DNA of 64,000 bases from Cellulomonas telluris (GCF_004886325.1 NZ_QXFN01000005.1:248001-312000), one strand, 5' to 3'. Positions 1 to 9,258 are shown, counted from the stretch's first letter. Numbers and translations are program-made. The notes: generated by a model from the letters alone, not told the origin.

Positions 1-1575
1 CCCGCGTCGGACACCACGGCGCCCACGCCGCCGCAGGGTCTGCGCACCAGCGGCCTGACCTGCACCGCCGTCACGCTCACGTGGACGGCCTCCACCGACG
101 ACGTCGGCGTGGCGGCCTACGACGTCTACCACGACGGGCAGCACATGACGTCGGTGCCCGGCACGGCGACGTCGGCGGCCCTCACCCTCTCCCCCGGCGT
201 CACCTGGGGGCTGTACGTCAACGCGCGGGACGCGGCCGGCAACGTGTCGCAGGCCAGCCCGACGCTCGAGCTGGCCGTCCCGCCCTGCCAGACGGACACG
301 CGTGCGCCGACGGTGCCGACCGGTGTGGCCGCCGTCGCCGACGGCACCTCCGTGACGGTGCGCTGGACCGCGTCGACCGACGACGTCGGCGTGACCGGCT
401 ACGAGGTGCTGCGCGACGGCGTCGTGGTCGGGACCGTGCCGGGCTCCGCCACGTCCTTCGTCGACTCGGGCCTCGCCGCCGGCACGGCGTACGCGTACGC
501 CGTGCGGGCACGCGACCAGGCCGGCAACCGGTCGGCGGCGTCGACCCTGGTGCGCGTGACGACCGGTACGGGGTGCACGGGCGCGATCTGCACGGTGCGT
601 CAGGTCGCCACCGACCGTGACCTGCCGTGGGGCCTCGTCGAGCTGCCGGACGGGTCGGTGCTGTACGGCCGCCGCGACGCGGGCCGCGTCGTGCGCCTGG
701 ACCCGGCGACCGGGGCGACGGCGGTGGTGCCCGGCACGATCCCGGGTCTCGCGGGCACCGACGGCGAGGGCGGCCTGCTCGGGCTCGCCGTCGCGGCGGA
801 CTTCGAGGACGACCCGTGGCTGTACGTCATGCACACCACGACCACCGACAACCGGGTGGTGCGCATCCGCTACGTCGACGGCGCCCTCACCGGTGCGCCC
901 CAGGTGCTCGTGCAGGGCATCCCGCGGAACAAGTACCACAACGGCGGCCGGCTGCGGTTCGGGCCGGACGGGATGCTCTACGTCGCCACCGGCGACGGCC
1001 AGAACCCCGCGTGGGCGCAGGACACGTCGAACCTCGCCGGCAAGGTGCTGCGCGTGCGGCCCGACGGCGGCGTCCCCGCGGACAACCCCTTCGGCAACGC
1101 CGTCTGGAGCTACGGCCACCGCAACCCGCAGGGGCTCGCGTTCGACTCCCGCGGGCGGCTGTGGCAGCAGGAGTTCGGCAACTCCGTCATGGACGAGACG
1201 AACCTGGTGGTCCGCGGCGGCAACTACGGGTGGCCGCAGTGCGAGGGCACGAGCGGGCAGTGCTCCGGTGCGGGCCTGGTCGCGCCGCGGCTGACGCTGC
1301 CGGTGGCGTCCGCGTCGTGCAGCGGCGTCGCCGTCGTCGGCGACCACCTGTGGATCGCGTGCCTGCGGGGCGCGCGCCTGTACCGGGCGACGATCACGGC
1401 CGACGGCGCCCTGACGGACGTCCGGTCCCTGCTGCAGGGCACGTACGGCCGGCTGCGCACGGTCGAGCCGAGCGGCGACGGGGGGCTGTGGCTGACCACC
1501 AGCACGCGCGGTGACAAGGACTCGGTCGCGAACAACAGCGACGAGCGGGTCCTGAAGCTCACGCTCGGGGGCTGA
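1..1575 (+). CDS. Secreted FN3 / glucose-sorbosone dehydrogenase-like protein (5' truncated by window)
   Basis: The reading frame is open from the first base, so the N-terminus and any signal peptide lie outside the window; 524 residues are visible. Two fibronectin type III modules come first (about residues 5-95 and 98-185), each with the TWTASTDDVGV / RWTASTDDVGV strand typical of actinobacterial extracellular enzymes. A six-bladed beta-propeller of the glucose/sorbosone dehydrogenase family follows (about 195-524), with DLPWGLVELPDG, GEGGLLGLAV, YHNGGRLRFGPDG and YGHRNPQG blades. Family members oxidise sugars or aldoses, often with PQQ; the actual substrate cannot be read here. The FN3 modules suggest export and polysaccharide or surface binding. 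The last 17 bases overlap the end of the convergent EamA gene. Confidence 0.85.
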   Translation, partial: PASDTTAPTPPQGLRTSGLTCTAVTLTWTASTDDVGVAAYDVYHDGQHMTSVPGTATSAALTLSPGVTWGLYVNARDAAGNVSQASPTLELAVPPCQTDTRAPTVPTGVAAVADGTSVTVRWTASTDDVGVTGYEVLRDGVVVGTVPGSATSFVDSGLAAGTAYAYAVRARDQAGNRSAASTLVRVTTGTGCTGAICTVRQVATDRDLPWGLVELPDGSVLYGRRDAGRVVRLDPATGATAVVPGTIPGLAGTDGEGGLLGLAVAADFEDDPWLYVMHTTTTDNRVVRIRYVDGALTGAPQVLVQGIPRNKYHNGGRLRFGPDGMLYVATGDGQNPAWAQDTSNLAGKVLRVRPDGGVPADNPFGNAVWSYGHRNPQGLAFDSRGRLWQQEFGNSVMDETNLVVRGGNYGWPQCEGTSGQCSGAGLVAPRLTLPVASASCSGVAVVGDHLWIACLRGARLYRATITADGALTDVRSLLQGTYGRLRTVEPSGDGGLWLTTSTRGDKDSVANNSDERVLKLTLGG

Positions 1576-2590
1576 CGGTCGTCGCGCGCCCGGCCGGGGG
1601 GTCCAGGTCCTGGTCGGGCACCGGGGCGCGGACGTCCGCGGGCGGCGGTGCGGCGCCGGAGACGACGTCCCGGTCCGCGCCGCGCCGCACGGTCGCGACC
1701 CCGGCCACGACGAGCGCCGCACCGAGGACCTGCATGCCGCGCGGCGCCTCGCCGAGCAGCACCCACGCCAGCACCACGGCGAACAGCACCTCGGACAGCG
1801 CGAGGAAGGACGCGACCCGCTCGCCGAGCAGGCGCACCGACACCGCGGACACCCCGTACGCGACCGCCGTCGGCACCACGCCGACGACGGCGAGCGGCAC
1901 CGCCCAGTGCACGCTCGTGCCGAGCACGTCCACCCGCACGTCGGGCGCCTCCAGCGGCAGGACCCGCACGAGCGCGAGCAGCGCCACCGTGGCCGCGCCC
2001 ACGACCATCGCCGCACCGGCCAGCGTCACAGGCGGCAGCGCGATCGGCCGCGCGGTGAGCGCGAAGTAGGCGGCGTTGCCCACGGCGGCGGCGAGCGCGA
2101 ACACCAGGCCGAGCGGGTCCAGCCGCAGCGAGCCCGTCACGTCCAGGACGAGCACGAGACCGCCCATGGCCAGCGCGGCCCCGACCAGCGTCGTGCGCGA
2201 CGGCGCCTGCCGCGTGCGCAGCCAGGACCAGAGCACCAGCAGCAGCGGGCCCGTGTACTCGACGAGGAGCGCGACGGCTACGGGCAGCCGGTCGACGGCC
2301 AGGAAGTAGGACGTCGAGGCGCCCGCGACCCCGAGGAGCCCGAGCCCGACGACCGTGCCGGCGTCGGCGCGCAGCACCGACCACCGCCCGCGCAGGGCCA
2401 GCAGCGCCGGGCCGGCGAGCAGCACCGCCCCGAGCGTGAGCCGCACGAGGATCGCCGCGCCCGGCGACCAGCCGGCGGCCAGCAGCGGCTTGACGACCGG
2501 ACCGCTCGTCGCGAACGCCAGCGCGGCCGCGAGACCGGCGACGACCCCCGCGCTGCGCGCACCCGTCCCCTGCACGTGCCCCCCCGACAT
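1559..2590 (-). CDS. EamA/DMT-family transporter
   Basis: A 343-residue integral membrane protein with about ten hydrophobic helices arranged as two EamA repeats (about 14-150 and 160-300). It resembles drug/metabolite exporters such as RhtA/YdcZ-type proteins, for example the stretch LVEYTGPLLLVLWSWL in repeat 1 and LALSEVLFAVVLAWVLLGE in repeat 2. The start is the ATG at 2590. The C-terminal tail (about 305-343) is Pro/Asp-rich and not membrane-spanning. It is divergent from a CGNR regulator, a pairing often seen in actinobacteria, which suggests the regulator controls this exporter. Substrate unknown; amino acids or small metabolites are likely from family knowledge. Confidence 0.85.
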   Translation of the reverse strand: MSGGHVQGTGARSAGVVAGLAAALAFATSGPVVKPLLAAGWSPGAAILVRLTLGAVLLAGPALLALRGRWSVLRADAGTVVGLGLLGVAGASTSYFLAVDRLPVAVALLVEYTGPLLLVLWSWLRTRQAPSRTTLVGAALAMGGLVLVLDVTGSLRLDPLGLVFALAAAVGNAAYFALTARPIALPPVTLAGAAMVVGAATVALLALVRVLPLEAPDVRVDVLGTSVHWAVPLAVVGVVPTAVAYGVSAVSVRLLGERVASFLALSEVLFAVVLAWVLLGEAPRGMQVLGAALVVAGVATVRRGADRDVVSGAAPPPADVRAPVPDQDLDPPAGRATTVSPRA

Positions 2591-2756
2591 CCCGGCCCGC
2601 CGTGCGGGCGACGGACGCCGCCCGCGGCGCGGACGGCCGGCGTCGCGGCCGGCGACCGCGACGACGAGGAGCCGTGCACGCGCCGGGGTCGCCGGTGTCA
2701 GGTGCGAACCACTCCTATGCTCATGACGCTACGGTGCCGTCGCGACAGGGGTCAAC

Positions 2757-3329
2757 ATGCTTTTCGCCCATGACACGGAGGCCAACCTGCGCGCCGCCGC
2801 CGACCTGGTGAACACGGGTCGCCGACGCGACGGGGCGGACGCGCTCGCGACGGTCGCCGACCTCGCGGCGTTCCGCGCCCGGTGGGGCTACACCGGCCGG
2901 CACGACGGGGACGCGGCCGAGCTCGCGGCGGTCCGCGACGCCCGCACCCGGGTCGCCGCCCTCTGGGCGGTCGACCGCGACGAGGCGGCGGATGCGATCA
3001 ACACGATGCTGCGCGACGCCGAGGCGGTCCCCTCGCTCGTGCGCCACGACGCGATGGACTGGCACCTGCACGCCACCGCACCGGACGCCCCGCCCGCCGC
3101 CGTCGTGCTCGCGGAGTCGGCGCTCGCGGCCGCGGACCTCGTGCGCGCGGACGAGTGGGACCGCCTGGGCACGTGCGCGGCCGACGACTGCGACGCCGTG
3201 CTGGTCGACCTCTCGCGCAACCGCTCGCGCCGGTTCTGCGACGTCAACGGCTGCGCCAACCGGGTGCACGTGGCCGCCTACCGCGCCCGACGCGGCGCCG
3301 CACCGCCCCGGGACGACCACGAAGGTTGA
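2757..3329 (+). CDS. CGNR zinc-finger transcriptional regulator (ABATE domain)
   Basis: A 190-residue protein. The N-terminal ABATE-like domain (about 1-130; FAHDTEANLRAAADLVNT is diagnostic) is followed by a C-terminal CGNR zinc finger (about 138-185), with Cys pairs in GTCAADDCDAV and RRFCDVNGCANRVHVAAYR; the family's CGNR signature reads CANR here. The family is thought to combine a ligand-binding ABATE part with a DNA-binding finger. The start ATG at 2757 has a weak purine stretch (cagggg) upstream. It is transcribed away from the EamA transporter, with 166 bp between the two starts, so regulation of that transporter is the simplest inference. The last codons form half of a short palindrome that lies before the next gene. 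Confidence 0.85.
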   Translation: MLFAHDTEANLRAAADLVNTGRRRDGADALATVADLAAFRARWGYTGRHDGDAAELAAVRDARTRVAALWAVDRDEAADAINTMLRDAEAVPSLVRHDAMDWHLHATAPDAPPAAVVLAESALAAADLVRADEWDRLGTCAADDCDAVLVDLSRNRSRRFCDVNGCANRVHVAAYRARRGAAPPRDDHEG

Positions 3330-3335
3330 ACCTTC
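3321..3335. promoter_or_regulatory. 15-bp palindrome before the DUF3105-DUF305-valS operon
   Basis: GAAGGTT-G-AACCTTC is a perfect dyad with 7-bp arms. It spans the CGNR stop codon and ends 3 bases before a TATCCT hexamer (3339-3344) that could be the -10 of the downstream operon, whose first ATG is at 3390. Position and symmetry fit an operator; no regulator is assigned. Confidence 0.4.
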
Positions 3336-3389
3336 ACCTATCCTGGCCGCCCGCGCGGCGCCCGTGCCGCGCTCGACGACGGGACGGAC

Positions 3390-4031
3390 ATGAGCACGAG
3401 GCCCCGCACGAAGGACGAGCGCGCCGCGACGGTGGCGCGCCTGCGCAAGGAGCAGGCACGCGCGGAACGGCGCCGGATGCTCGTCGTGGCCGGCGTGGCC
3501 GGCACGCTGGTGCTCGGCCTCGTCGCCACGGCGACGGTCGTGCTCGTCGGGGAGGCGCGCCGCACGTCCGCCCTCGAGGCGCAGGCGGCCGCGGACATCG
3601 AGGGCGTGGAGTCGTTCGACGGCCTGGTGTTCGACCACGTCGAGGGCAGCGTCGACTACGCCCAGAACCCGCCCGCGGGCGGGGCGCACAACGCGGTCTG
3701 GCAGAACTGCGGCGTCTACGACGCGCCCGTCGTCGACGAGCACGCGGTGCACTCCCTGGAGCACGGCGCGGTCTGGCTGACCTACGACCCCGACCTGCCC
3801 ACGGACCAGGTCGCCCTGCTCGAGCAGCACGCCGCGGACCAGTCCTACGTCCTCGTGAGCCCGTACGAGGGCCTGCCCTCCCCCGTCGTCGCCACCGCCT
3901 GGGGTCGCCAGCTGCAGCTGGCGGCGGCGGACGACGACCGCATCGACGTCTTCGTGCGCAAGTACCTGCTCAACCCCGAGCTGCCGGAGGCCGGTGCGCT
4001 CTGCAGCAACGGGATCGGGCAGCCCGCGTGA
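3390..4031 (+). CDS. DUF3105 membrane-anchored protein
   Basis: A 213-residue protein. A charged N-terminus (about 1-28) is followed by one transmembrane helix (about 29-53), a linker, and a DUF3105 domain (about 70-210). The domain is recognised by QNCGVYDAPVVDEHAVHSLE and the following HGAVWLTY, where the conserved His residues and one Cys could bind a metal; a second Cys sits near the C-terminus. Topology suggests the domain faces outside. Function of the family is unknown. The stop overlaps the start of the DUF305 gene (GTGA), and that gene overlaps valS, so all three are probably translated from one mRNA. Confidence 0.85.
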   Translation: MSTRPRTKDERAATVARLRKEQARAERRRMLVVAGVAGTLVLGLVATATVVLVGEARRTSALEAQAAADIEGVESFDGLVFDHVEGSVDYAQNPPAGGAHNAVWQNCGVYDAPVVDEHAVHSLEHGAVWLTYDPDLPTDQVALLEQHAADQSYVLVSPYEGLPSPVVATAWGRQLQLAAADDDRIDVFVRKYLLNPELPEAGALCSNGIGQPA

Positions 4032-4783
4032 CGGTGCGCGCGCCCGCCGGGCCGTCCTCCGCGGACGGCTCGGCGCTCGCCCGCGCCTGGCGGGCGCTCG
4101 ACGGCTCCGCGCGGGCGGTCGTGGCGCTCGCCGTCGCGCTCGCCCTCGTCGCCGGGACGGCCCTCGGCGCGGCGCTCGTCGCGCGGCCGGACCGGGCCGT
4201 CCCCACCGACGCGTCGGTCGACGCCGGCTTCGCCCGGGACATGCAGGCGCACCACGCGCAGGCCGTGCAGCTGTCCGTCCTGCTGCGCGACCGCGGGCAG
4301 GACCCGGCGCTGCGTGCGATCGCGCTCGACGTGCTCACCGCGCAGCAGCAGCAGATCGGGCAGTTCGTGGCATGGCTGCGGCTGTGGGACCTGCCGGTCG
4401 CGGGGTCGCGCCCCGCGATGGCGTGGATGACGGACGACCACGCGCACGCGGCGTCGACCCCGGGCGCCTCCGGGCTCGCCGCGATGCCGGGGTGGGTGAC
4501 GCCGGAGCGGCTGGCGCTGCTGGAGGCCGCGGACGGCGTCGAGGCCGAGCGCGTCTACCTCGCGCTGATGATCGACCACCACGTCGGCGGCGTCGCGATG
4601 GCCCAGGAGGCCGCCGAGCGCGCCGGGCACCCCGAGGTGCGCCGGCTCGCGCGCGCGATCGTCACGGCGCAGTCCCGCGAGGTCGACGTCCTGCGCGACC
4701 TGCTGGACGCGCGGGGCGGGCGCCCGCCCGGTCTGTCGAGGTGCCGCGCCCCCGCCGGGATCTGGGAGGATGTGTGCTCATGA
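4028..4783 (+). CDS. DUF305 family protein
   Basis: A 251-residue protein read from the GTG at 4028, which overlaps the DUF3105 stop. One N-terminal membrane or signal helix (about 29-52) precedes a helical DUF305 domain with the two His-rich family motifs, RDMQAHHAQAVQLS and LMIDHHVGGVAMAQ. DUF305 proteins form four-helix bundles and are often found with copper-handling genes, so metal binding outside the membrane is plausible but not shown. A third His cluster, DDHAHAAS, lies between the motifs. The stop overlaps the valS ATG (ATGA). Confidence 0.85.
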   Translation: MTVRAPAGPSSADGSALARAWRALDGSARAVVALAVALALVAGTALGAALVARPDRAVPTDASVDAGFARDMQAHHAQAVQLSVLLRDRGQDPALRAIALDVLTAQQQQIGQFVAWLRLWDLPVAGSRPAMAWMTDDHAHAASTPGASGLAAMPGWVTPERLALLEAADGVEAERVYLALMIDHHVGGVAMAQEAAERAGHPEVRRLARAIVTAQSREVDVLRDLLDARGGRPPGLSRCRAPAGIWEDVCS

Positions 4784-7440
4784 CCGACCTGACCTCACGT
4801 CCCGACGCCCCGACGAGCGCCCCCGCCCGCCAGGTACCGGACAAGGTCACGGTCGACGGCCTCGAGGAGCGCTGGGACGGCGCCTGGACCGCCGCCGGCG
4901 CGTACGCCTTCGACCGCTCGAAGGAGCGTGCGCAGGTCTACTCGATCGACACCCCGCCCCCCACCGTGTCGGGCTCGCTGCACGTCGGCCACGTGTTCTC
5001 GTACACGCACACCGACGTCGTCGCGCGCTACCGCCGCATGCGCGGGTTCGAGGTCTTCTACCCGATGGGCTGGGACGACAACGGCCTGCCCACCGAGCGC
5101 CGCGTGCAGAACTACTACGGCGTGCGCTGCGACCCGTCGCTCCCCTACGACCCCGACTTCACGCCGCCGCACGAGGGCACCGACGGCAAGGCCGTGAAGC
5201 CGGCCGACCAGGTGCCCGTCTCGCGCCGCAACTTCATCGAGCTGTGCGAGCGCCTGACGGCCGACGACGAGCAGCAGTTCGAGGCGCTGTGGCGCCGCCT
5301 GGGCCTGTCGGTCGACTGGTCGCTGACCTACCAGACCATCGGCGGCAAGGCCCGCGCGGTCTCGCAGCGCGCGTTCCTGCGCAACCTCGAGCGCGGCGAG
5401 GCCTACCAGGCCGAGGCGCCGGGGCTGTGGGACGTGACGTTCCAGACCGCGGTCGCACAGGCCGAGCTCGAGGCGCGCGACTACCCGGGCGCGTTCCACA
5501 AGGTCGCGTTCCACCGCCCGGACGGCGAGCAGGTCGTCATCGAGACGACGCGCCCCGAGCTGCTGCCCGCGTGCGTGGCGCTCATCGCGCACCCCGACGA
5601 CGAGCGGTACCAGCACCTGTTCGGCACGACCGTGACGAGCCCGCTGTTCGGCGTCGAGCTGCCCGTGCTCGCGCACCCGGCCGCCGAGCCGGACAAGGGC
5701 GCCGGCATCGCGATGTGCTGCACCTTCGGCGACCTGACGGACGTGCAGTGGTGGCGCGAGCTGCGCCTGCCGACCCGGTCGGTCGTCGGCCGCGACGGCC
5801 GTCTGCTGCGCGACACCCCGGAGTGGATCGCGTCGGAGGACGGCCGCGCGCTGTACGGCGAGATCGCGGGGAAGACGACGTTCTCGGCGCGCGAGGCGCT
5901 CGTGGCCGCGCTGCGCGAGTCCGGCGACCTGCTGGGCGAGCCGGTCGCGACGCAGCGCAAGGCGAACTTCTACGAGAAGGGCGACAAGCCCCTCGAGATC
6001 GTCACGAGCCGCCAGTGGTACCTCCGCAACGGCGGGCGCGACGAGGACCTGCGCGAGGCGCTGCTCGCCCGCGGGGCCGAGCTCGGCTTCCACCCCGACT
6101 TCATGCGCGTCCGGTACGAGAACTGGGTCGGCGGGCTCAACGGCGACTGGCTCGTCTCGCGCCAGCGCTTCTTCGGCGTGCCGTTCCCGGTCTGGTACCC
6201 CCTCGACGAGAACGGCGAGCCGCAGTACGACGCGCCGATCACGCCCGACGAGGCCGCGCTGCCGGTCGACCCGACGAGCGACGTCCCCCCGGGCTACACG
6301 GCGGAGCAGCGCGGCGTCCCGGGCGGCTTCGTCGCCGACCCCGACGTCATGGACACGTGGGCGACGAGCTCGCTGTCGCCGCAGATCGTGTGCGGCTGGC
6401 TCGACGACCCCGACCTGTTCGCGCGGACCTTCCCGATGGACCTGCGCCCGCAGGGGCAGGACATCATCCGCACCTGGCTGTTCTCGTCGGTCGTGCGCGC
6501 GCACCTCGAGAACGGCTCGCTGCCGTGGACCGACGCCGCGATCAGCGGGTGGATCCTCGACCCCGACCGCAAGAAGATGAGCAAGTCCAAGGGCAACGTG
6601 GTCACGCCCCTGGGTCTGCTCGAGGAGCACGGGTCCGACGCGGTCCGCTACTGGGCCGCCTCCGCGCGCCTGGGCACGGACGCGGCGTTCGAGGTCGGCC
6701 AGATGAAGATCGGCCGCCGCCTGGCGATCAAGGTGCTCAACGCCAGCAAGTTCGTGCTGTCGTTCGGCGACCCGTCGGAGCCGGTCCTCACCGACCCCGC
6801 GGTCGTCACCGAGACGCTGGACCGCGCGATGCTCGCGGGTCTCGCCCAGGTCGTCGAGACCGCCACGGCGGCCCTGGAGTCCTACGACCACACCCGCGCG
6901 CTCGAGACGACCGAGACGTTCTTCTGGACGTTCTGCGACGACTACCTCGAGCTCGTGAAGGACCGCGCCTACGGCGCGGGTGCCGCCGCCGGCGACGTGC
7001 CGGCGGGGACCGCGTCGGCGCGCGCCGCGCTCGGCATCGCGCTCGACACGCTGCTGCGCCTGTTCGCACCCGTGCTGCCGTTCGCGACCGAGGAGGTCTG
7101 GTCGTGGTGGCGCGAGGGCTCGGTGCACCGCGCGCCGTGGCCCGCGGCCGAGCCGCTGCGCGCCGCCGCGGGCGACGCGGACCCCGGCGTGGTCGCCGCG
7201 GCCGGCTCGGCGCTCGCCGCCCTGCGCAAGGTGAAGTCCGAGGCCAAGGTGTCGATGCGCACGCCCATCGAGCACGCGGTGCTCGCGGTCCCGTCGGCGC
7301 TGCGCGCCGCCGTCGAGGTCTCCCTCGAGGACGTGCGGGCGGCCGGTCGCGCGACGGGCACCCTCGAGCTCGTCGACGGCCAGGACGAGGCCGTGGTCGC
7401 GCGCGACGCGCGCCTCGGCGAGGCGGTCGCGCGCTCCTGA
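4780..7440 (+). CDS. valS: Valine--tRNA ligase (type 2)
   Basis: An 886-residue cytoplasmic class I aminoacyl-tRNA synthetase that charges tRNA-Val. The HIGH motif is HVGH (68-71) and the KMSKS motif is KMSKS (599-603). The CP1 editing domain lies between, with VIETTRPELLPACVALIAHP and a later GDWLVSRQRFFGVP block; the anticodon-binding domain covers about 660-800. The sequence around MGWDDNGLPTERRVQNYYGV matches the type 2 (archaeal-like) ValRS found in many actinobacteria. The start at 4780 is supported by GGGAGGA at 4764-4770 and by the 4-bp overlap with the DUF305 gene. Placement behind two membrane proteins of unknown function is unusual for an essential synthetase. A strong terminator follows. 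Confidence 0.95.
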   Translation: MTDLTSRPDAPTSAPARQVPDKVTVDGLEERWDGAWTAAGAYAFDRSKERAQVYSIDTPPPTVSGSLHVGHVFSYTHTDVVARYRRMRGFEVFYPMGWDDNGLPTERRVQNYYGVRCDPSLPYDPDFTPPHEGTDGKAVKPADQVPVSRRNFIELCERLTADDEQQFEALWRRLGLSVDWSLTYQTIGGKARAVSQRAFLRNLERGEAYQAEAPGLWDVTFQTAVAQAELEARDYPGAFHKVAFHRPDGEQVVIETTRPELLPACVALIAHPDDERYQHLFGTTVTSPLFGVELPVLAHPAAEPDKGAGIAMCCTFGDLTDVQWWRELRLPTRSVVGRDGRLLRDTPEWIASEDGRALYGEIAGKTTFSAREALVAALRESGDLLGEPVATQRKANFYEKGDKPLEIVTSRQWYLRNGGRDEDLREALLARGAELGFHPDFMRVRYENWVGGLNGDWLVSRQRFFGVPFPVWYPLDENGEPQYDAPITPDEAALPVDPTSDVPPGYTAEQRGVPGGFVADPDVMDTWATSSLSPQIVCGWLDDPDLFARTFPMDLRPQGQDIIRTWLFSSVVRAHLENGSLPWTDAAISGWILDPDRKKMSKSKGNVVTPLGLLEEHGSDAVRYWAASARLGTDAAFEVGQMKIGRRLAIKVLNASKFVLSFGDPSEPVLTDPAVVTETLDRAMLAGLAQVVETATAALESYDHTRALETTETFFWTFCDDYLELVKDRAYGAGAAAGDVPAGTASARAALGIALDTLLRLFAPVLPFATEEVWSWWREGSVHRAPWPAAEPLRAAAGDADPGVVAAAGSALAALRKVKSEAKVSMRTPIEHAVLAVPSALRAAVEVSLEDVRAAGRATGTLELVDGQDEAVVARDARLGEAVARS

Positions 7441-7445
7441 CCCCG

Positions 7446-7477
7446 CACCGGGGCGGCCGTGCGCGGCCGCCCCGGTG
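7446..7477 (+). terminator. Rho-independent-like terminator after valS
   Basis: A perfect 14-bp GC stem (7446-7459 with 7464-7477) and a 4-base loop, starting 5 bases after the valS stop. No T-tract follows. Confidence 0.75.
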
Positions 7478-7547
7478 GGCACCGCACCCCGGCGGTGGGA
7501 CGCTGGTCCCACGTCCGACCGACTCCGCATAGCCATGCTGGGCGCCG

Positions 7548-7553
7548 TATACT
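7548..7553 (+). promoter_or_regulatory. -10 element of the amino acid ABC transporter operon
   Basis: TATACT, five of six bases matching TATAAT, stands out in very GC-rich sequence 29 bases before the ATG at 7583. No clear -35 is visible. An AAGGA ribosome-binding site lies at 7573-7577. Confidence 0.5.
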
Positions 7554-7582
7554 CATCCGCGCTCCAGCACGGAAGGAACCCC

Positions 7583-8437
7583 ATGCGTCACCTGCTCCCC
7601 ACCACCGCCCTCGTCGCGGGCGCGGTCCTCGCGCTCGGCGCCTGCTCCGGCGGCGCCGGCTCGGACGACCCGACCGGCGCCTCGACCGACGCCTCGGGCG
7701 TCGAGCTCGTCTCCCCCGGCGCGCTGACGGTCTGCACGAACCCGCCGTACGAGCCGTTCGAGTTCGAGCAGGACGGCGAGATCGTCGGCCTCGACATCGC
7801 GCTCACGGGCGAGATCGCCCGGGACCTCGGCGTCGAGGTGCGGCCGCTCAACACCGGCTTCGACGCCATCGAGTCGGGCGCCGCGCTCAACGCGAACCAG
7901 TGCGACATGGTGGCCTCCGCCATCACGATCACCGAGGGCCGCAAGCAGAACATCGACTTCACCGACCCGTACTTCGACGCCGACCAGGGCGTGCTCGTCG
8001 CGTCCGGCACGACGGTCGAGGACGAGGACGACCTCGAGGGCCTGACGATCGGTGTGCAGCAGGCGACGACCGGTGCCGAGTGGGTCACCGAGAAGGGCCT
8101 GACCGGCACGGAGTTCGAGGACCTCGGGCTGCAGATCCAGTCCCTGCGCAACGGCCAGGTCGACGCCGTCGTCAACGACGTCACCGTGCTCGAGCCGTTC
8201 GAGAGCGACGAGCTCACCGTCGCGTTCGTCATCAAGACGGGCGAGCAGTACGGGTTCGGCGTGCGCAAGGGCAACACCGCGCTGCTCGAGGCCGCGAACG
8301 AGACGCTGGCCCGCATCACCGAGGACGGCACGTACGACGCGCTCGTCGCGGAGTACTTCGGCACGGGTGGTGCCGGCGAGTCCGCGGCACCGACGGAGTC
8401 GGCCGAGCCCACCGAGTCGGCCGAGCCCACCGACTGA
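7583..8437 (+). CDS. Polar amino acid ABC transporter, substrate-binding lipoprotein
   Basis: A 284-residue periplasmic-type binding protein (SBP_bac_3 family). The signal ends in a lipobox, [10 protein letters not shown], with Cys22 as the predicted lipid anchor. The mature part begins with a low-complexity Gly/Ser/Asp linker, then the ligand-binding fold from about residue 48 ([18 protein letters not shown], then [20 protein letters not shown]). The C-terminal tail repeats ESAEPT. Start chosen at the ATG at 7583 with GGAAGGA upstream; earlier in-frame starts would precede the signal peptide. First gene of a three-gene operon with permease and ATPase. Glutamine, arginine or cystine are possible substrates; the sequence does not decide. 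Confidence 0.9.
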   Translation: MRHLLPTTALVAGAVLALGACSGGAGSDDPTGASTDASGVELVSPGALTVCTNPPYEPFEFEQDGEIVGLDIALTGEIARDLGVEVRPLNTGFDAIESGAALNANQCDMVASAITITEGRKQNIDFTDPYFDADQGVLVASGTTVEDEDDLEGLTIGVQQATTGAEWVTEKGLTGTEFEDLGLQIQSLRNGQVDAVVNDVTVLEPFESDELTVAFVIKTGEQYGFGVRKGNTALLEAANETLARITEDGTYDALVAEYFGTGGAGESAAPTESAEPTESAEPTD

Positions 8438-9258
8438 TGTCCGTCGACCTCTCCGCCCCCGCCGGCCGGGCTCGCATGAGCCCGCGCCGGCGGGCGCGCC
8501 TCTCCCGGGGCGTGCAGTACGTCGTGCTGCTGGCCGTGCTGGCCGTGCTCCTCACGACGGCGGACTGGAGCGCGGTCGGCCAGACGATCTTCAACCCCGC
8601 CGCAGCGGGCGAGATCCTCGACCGGCTGCCGCGCGCGTTCTACAACACGGTCCGGTACACCCTCGCCGCGTTCGCCGTCGGCCTCAGCCTGGGCACGCTG
8701 CTCGCCCTCATGCGGCTGTCGTCGGTCGCGCCCTACCGCTGGATCGCGACGACCTACGTCGAGTTCTTCCGGGGCATCCCGGCGCTGCTCGTCGTCATCG
8801 CCGTCGCCTACGCGGTCCCGATCGCGTTCGGCGTCTCCTTCACGTCGATCGTCGCCATCGCCGCGATCGCGCTCGGGTCGGTGTCGGCCGCGTACATCTC
8901 GGAGACCGTGCGCGCCGGCATCGAGGCCGTCCCGAAGGGGCAGGTGGAGGCCGCCCGCTCCCTCGGCATGTCGCACACCCGCACCATGGTGCAGGTCGTG
9001 CTGCCGCAGGCGTTCCGCACCGTCCTGCCGCCCCTGACGAACGAGGTCCTGCTCCTCACCAAGGACACCTCGCTGCTGTTCATCATCGGCCAGACGCCCG
9101 CGTTCTTCGAGCTGACCAAGGTCGGCCGCGACGCGCTGTCGACCGCGTCCGGCGGTCTCACGGGCCTGTTCGTCATCGGCGCCTGCTACCTCGTCATCAC
9201 CATCCCGCTCGGCCTGGTCGCACGCCGGCTCGAGCGGCGCACCGGAGGCCGCGCATGA
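8437..9258 (+). CDS. Polar amino acid ABC transporter, permease
   Basis: A 273-residue HisM/GlnP-type permease whose ATG shares its first base with the TGA of the binding-protein gene. About five to six transmembrane helices are visible. The cytoplasmic EAA loop that docks on the ATPase reads [20 protein letters not shown]. Upstream is the family hallmark [20 protein letters not shown]. The stop overlaps the ATPase start (ATGA), so the three subunits are translationally coupled. Confidence 0.92.
   Translation: MSVDLSAPAGRARMSPRRRARLSRGVQYVVLLAVLAVLLTTADWSAVGQTIFNPAAAGEILDRLPRAFYNTVRYTLAAFAVGLSLGTLLALMRLSSVAPYRWIATTYVEFFRGIPALLVVIAVAYAVPIAFGVSFTSIVAIAAIALGSVSAAYISETVRAGIEAVPKGQVEAARSLGMSHTRTMVQVVLPQAFRTVLPPLTNEVLLLTKDTSLLFIIGQTPAFFELTKVGRDALSTASGGLTGLFVIGACYLVITIPLGLVARRLERRTGGRA

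Noticed and set aside
3994-4779. N-terminal extension of ValRS to 1148 residues
   Set aside because: This stretch is an out-of-frame reading of the DUF305 gene; the ATG at 4780 has a strong ribosome-binding site.
4795-7584. 929-residue open frame on the minus strand opposite valS
   Set aside because: It is the antisense shadow of valS; composition is Arg/Ala/Val-rich with no recognisable domain, and valS itself has full motifs.
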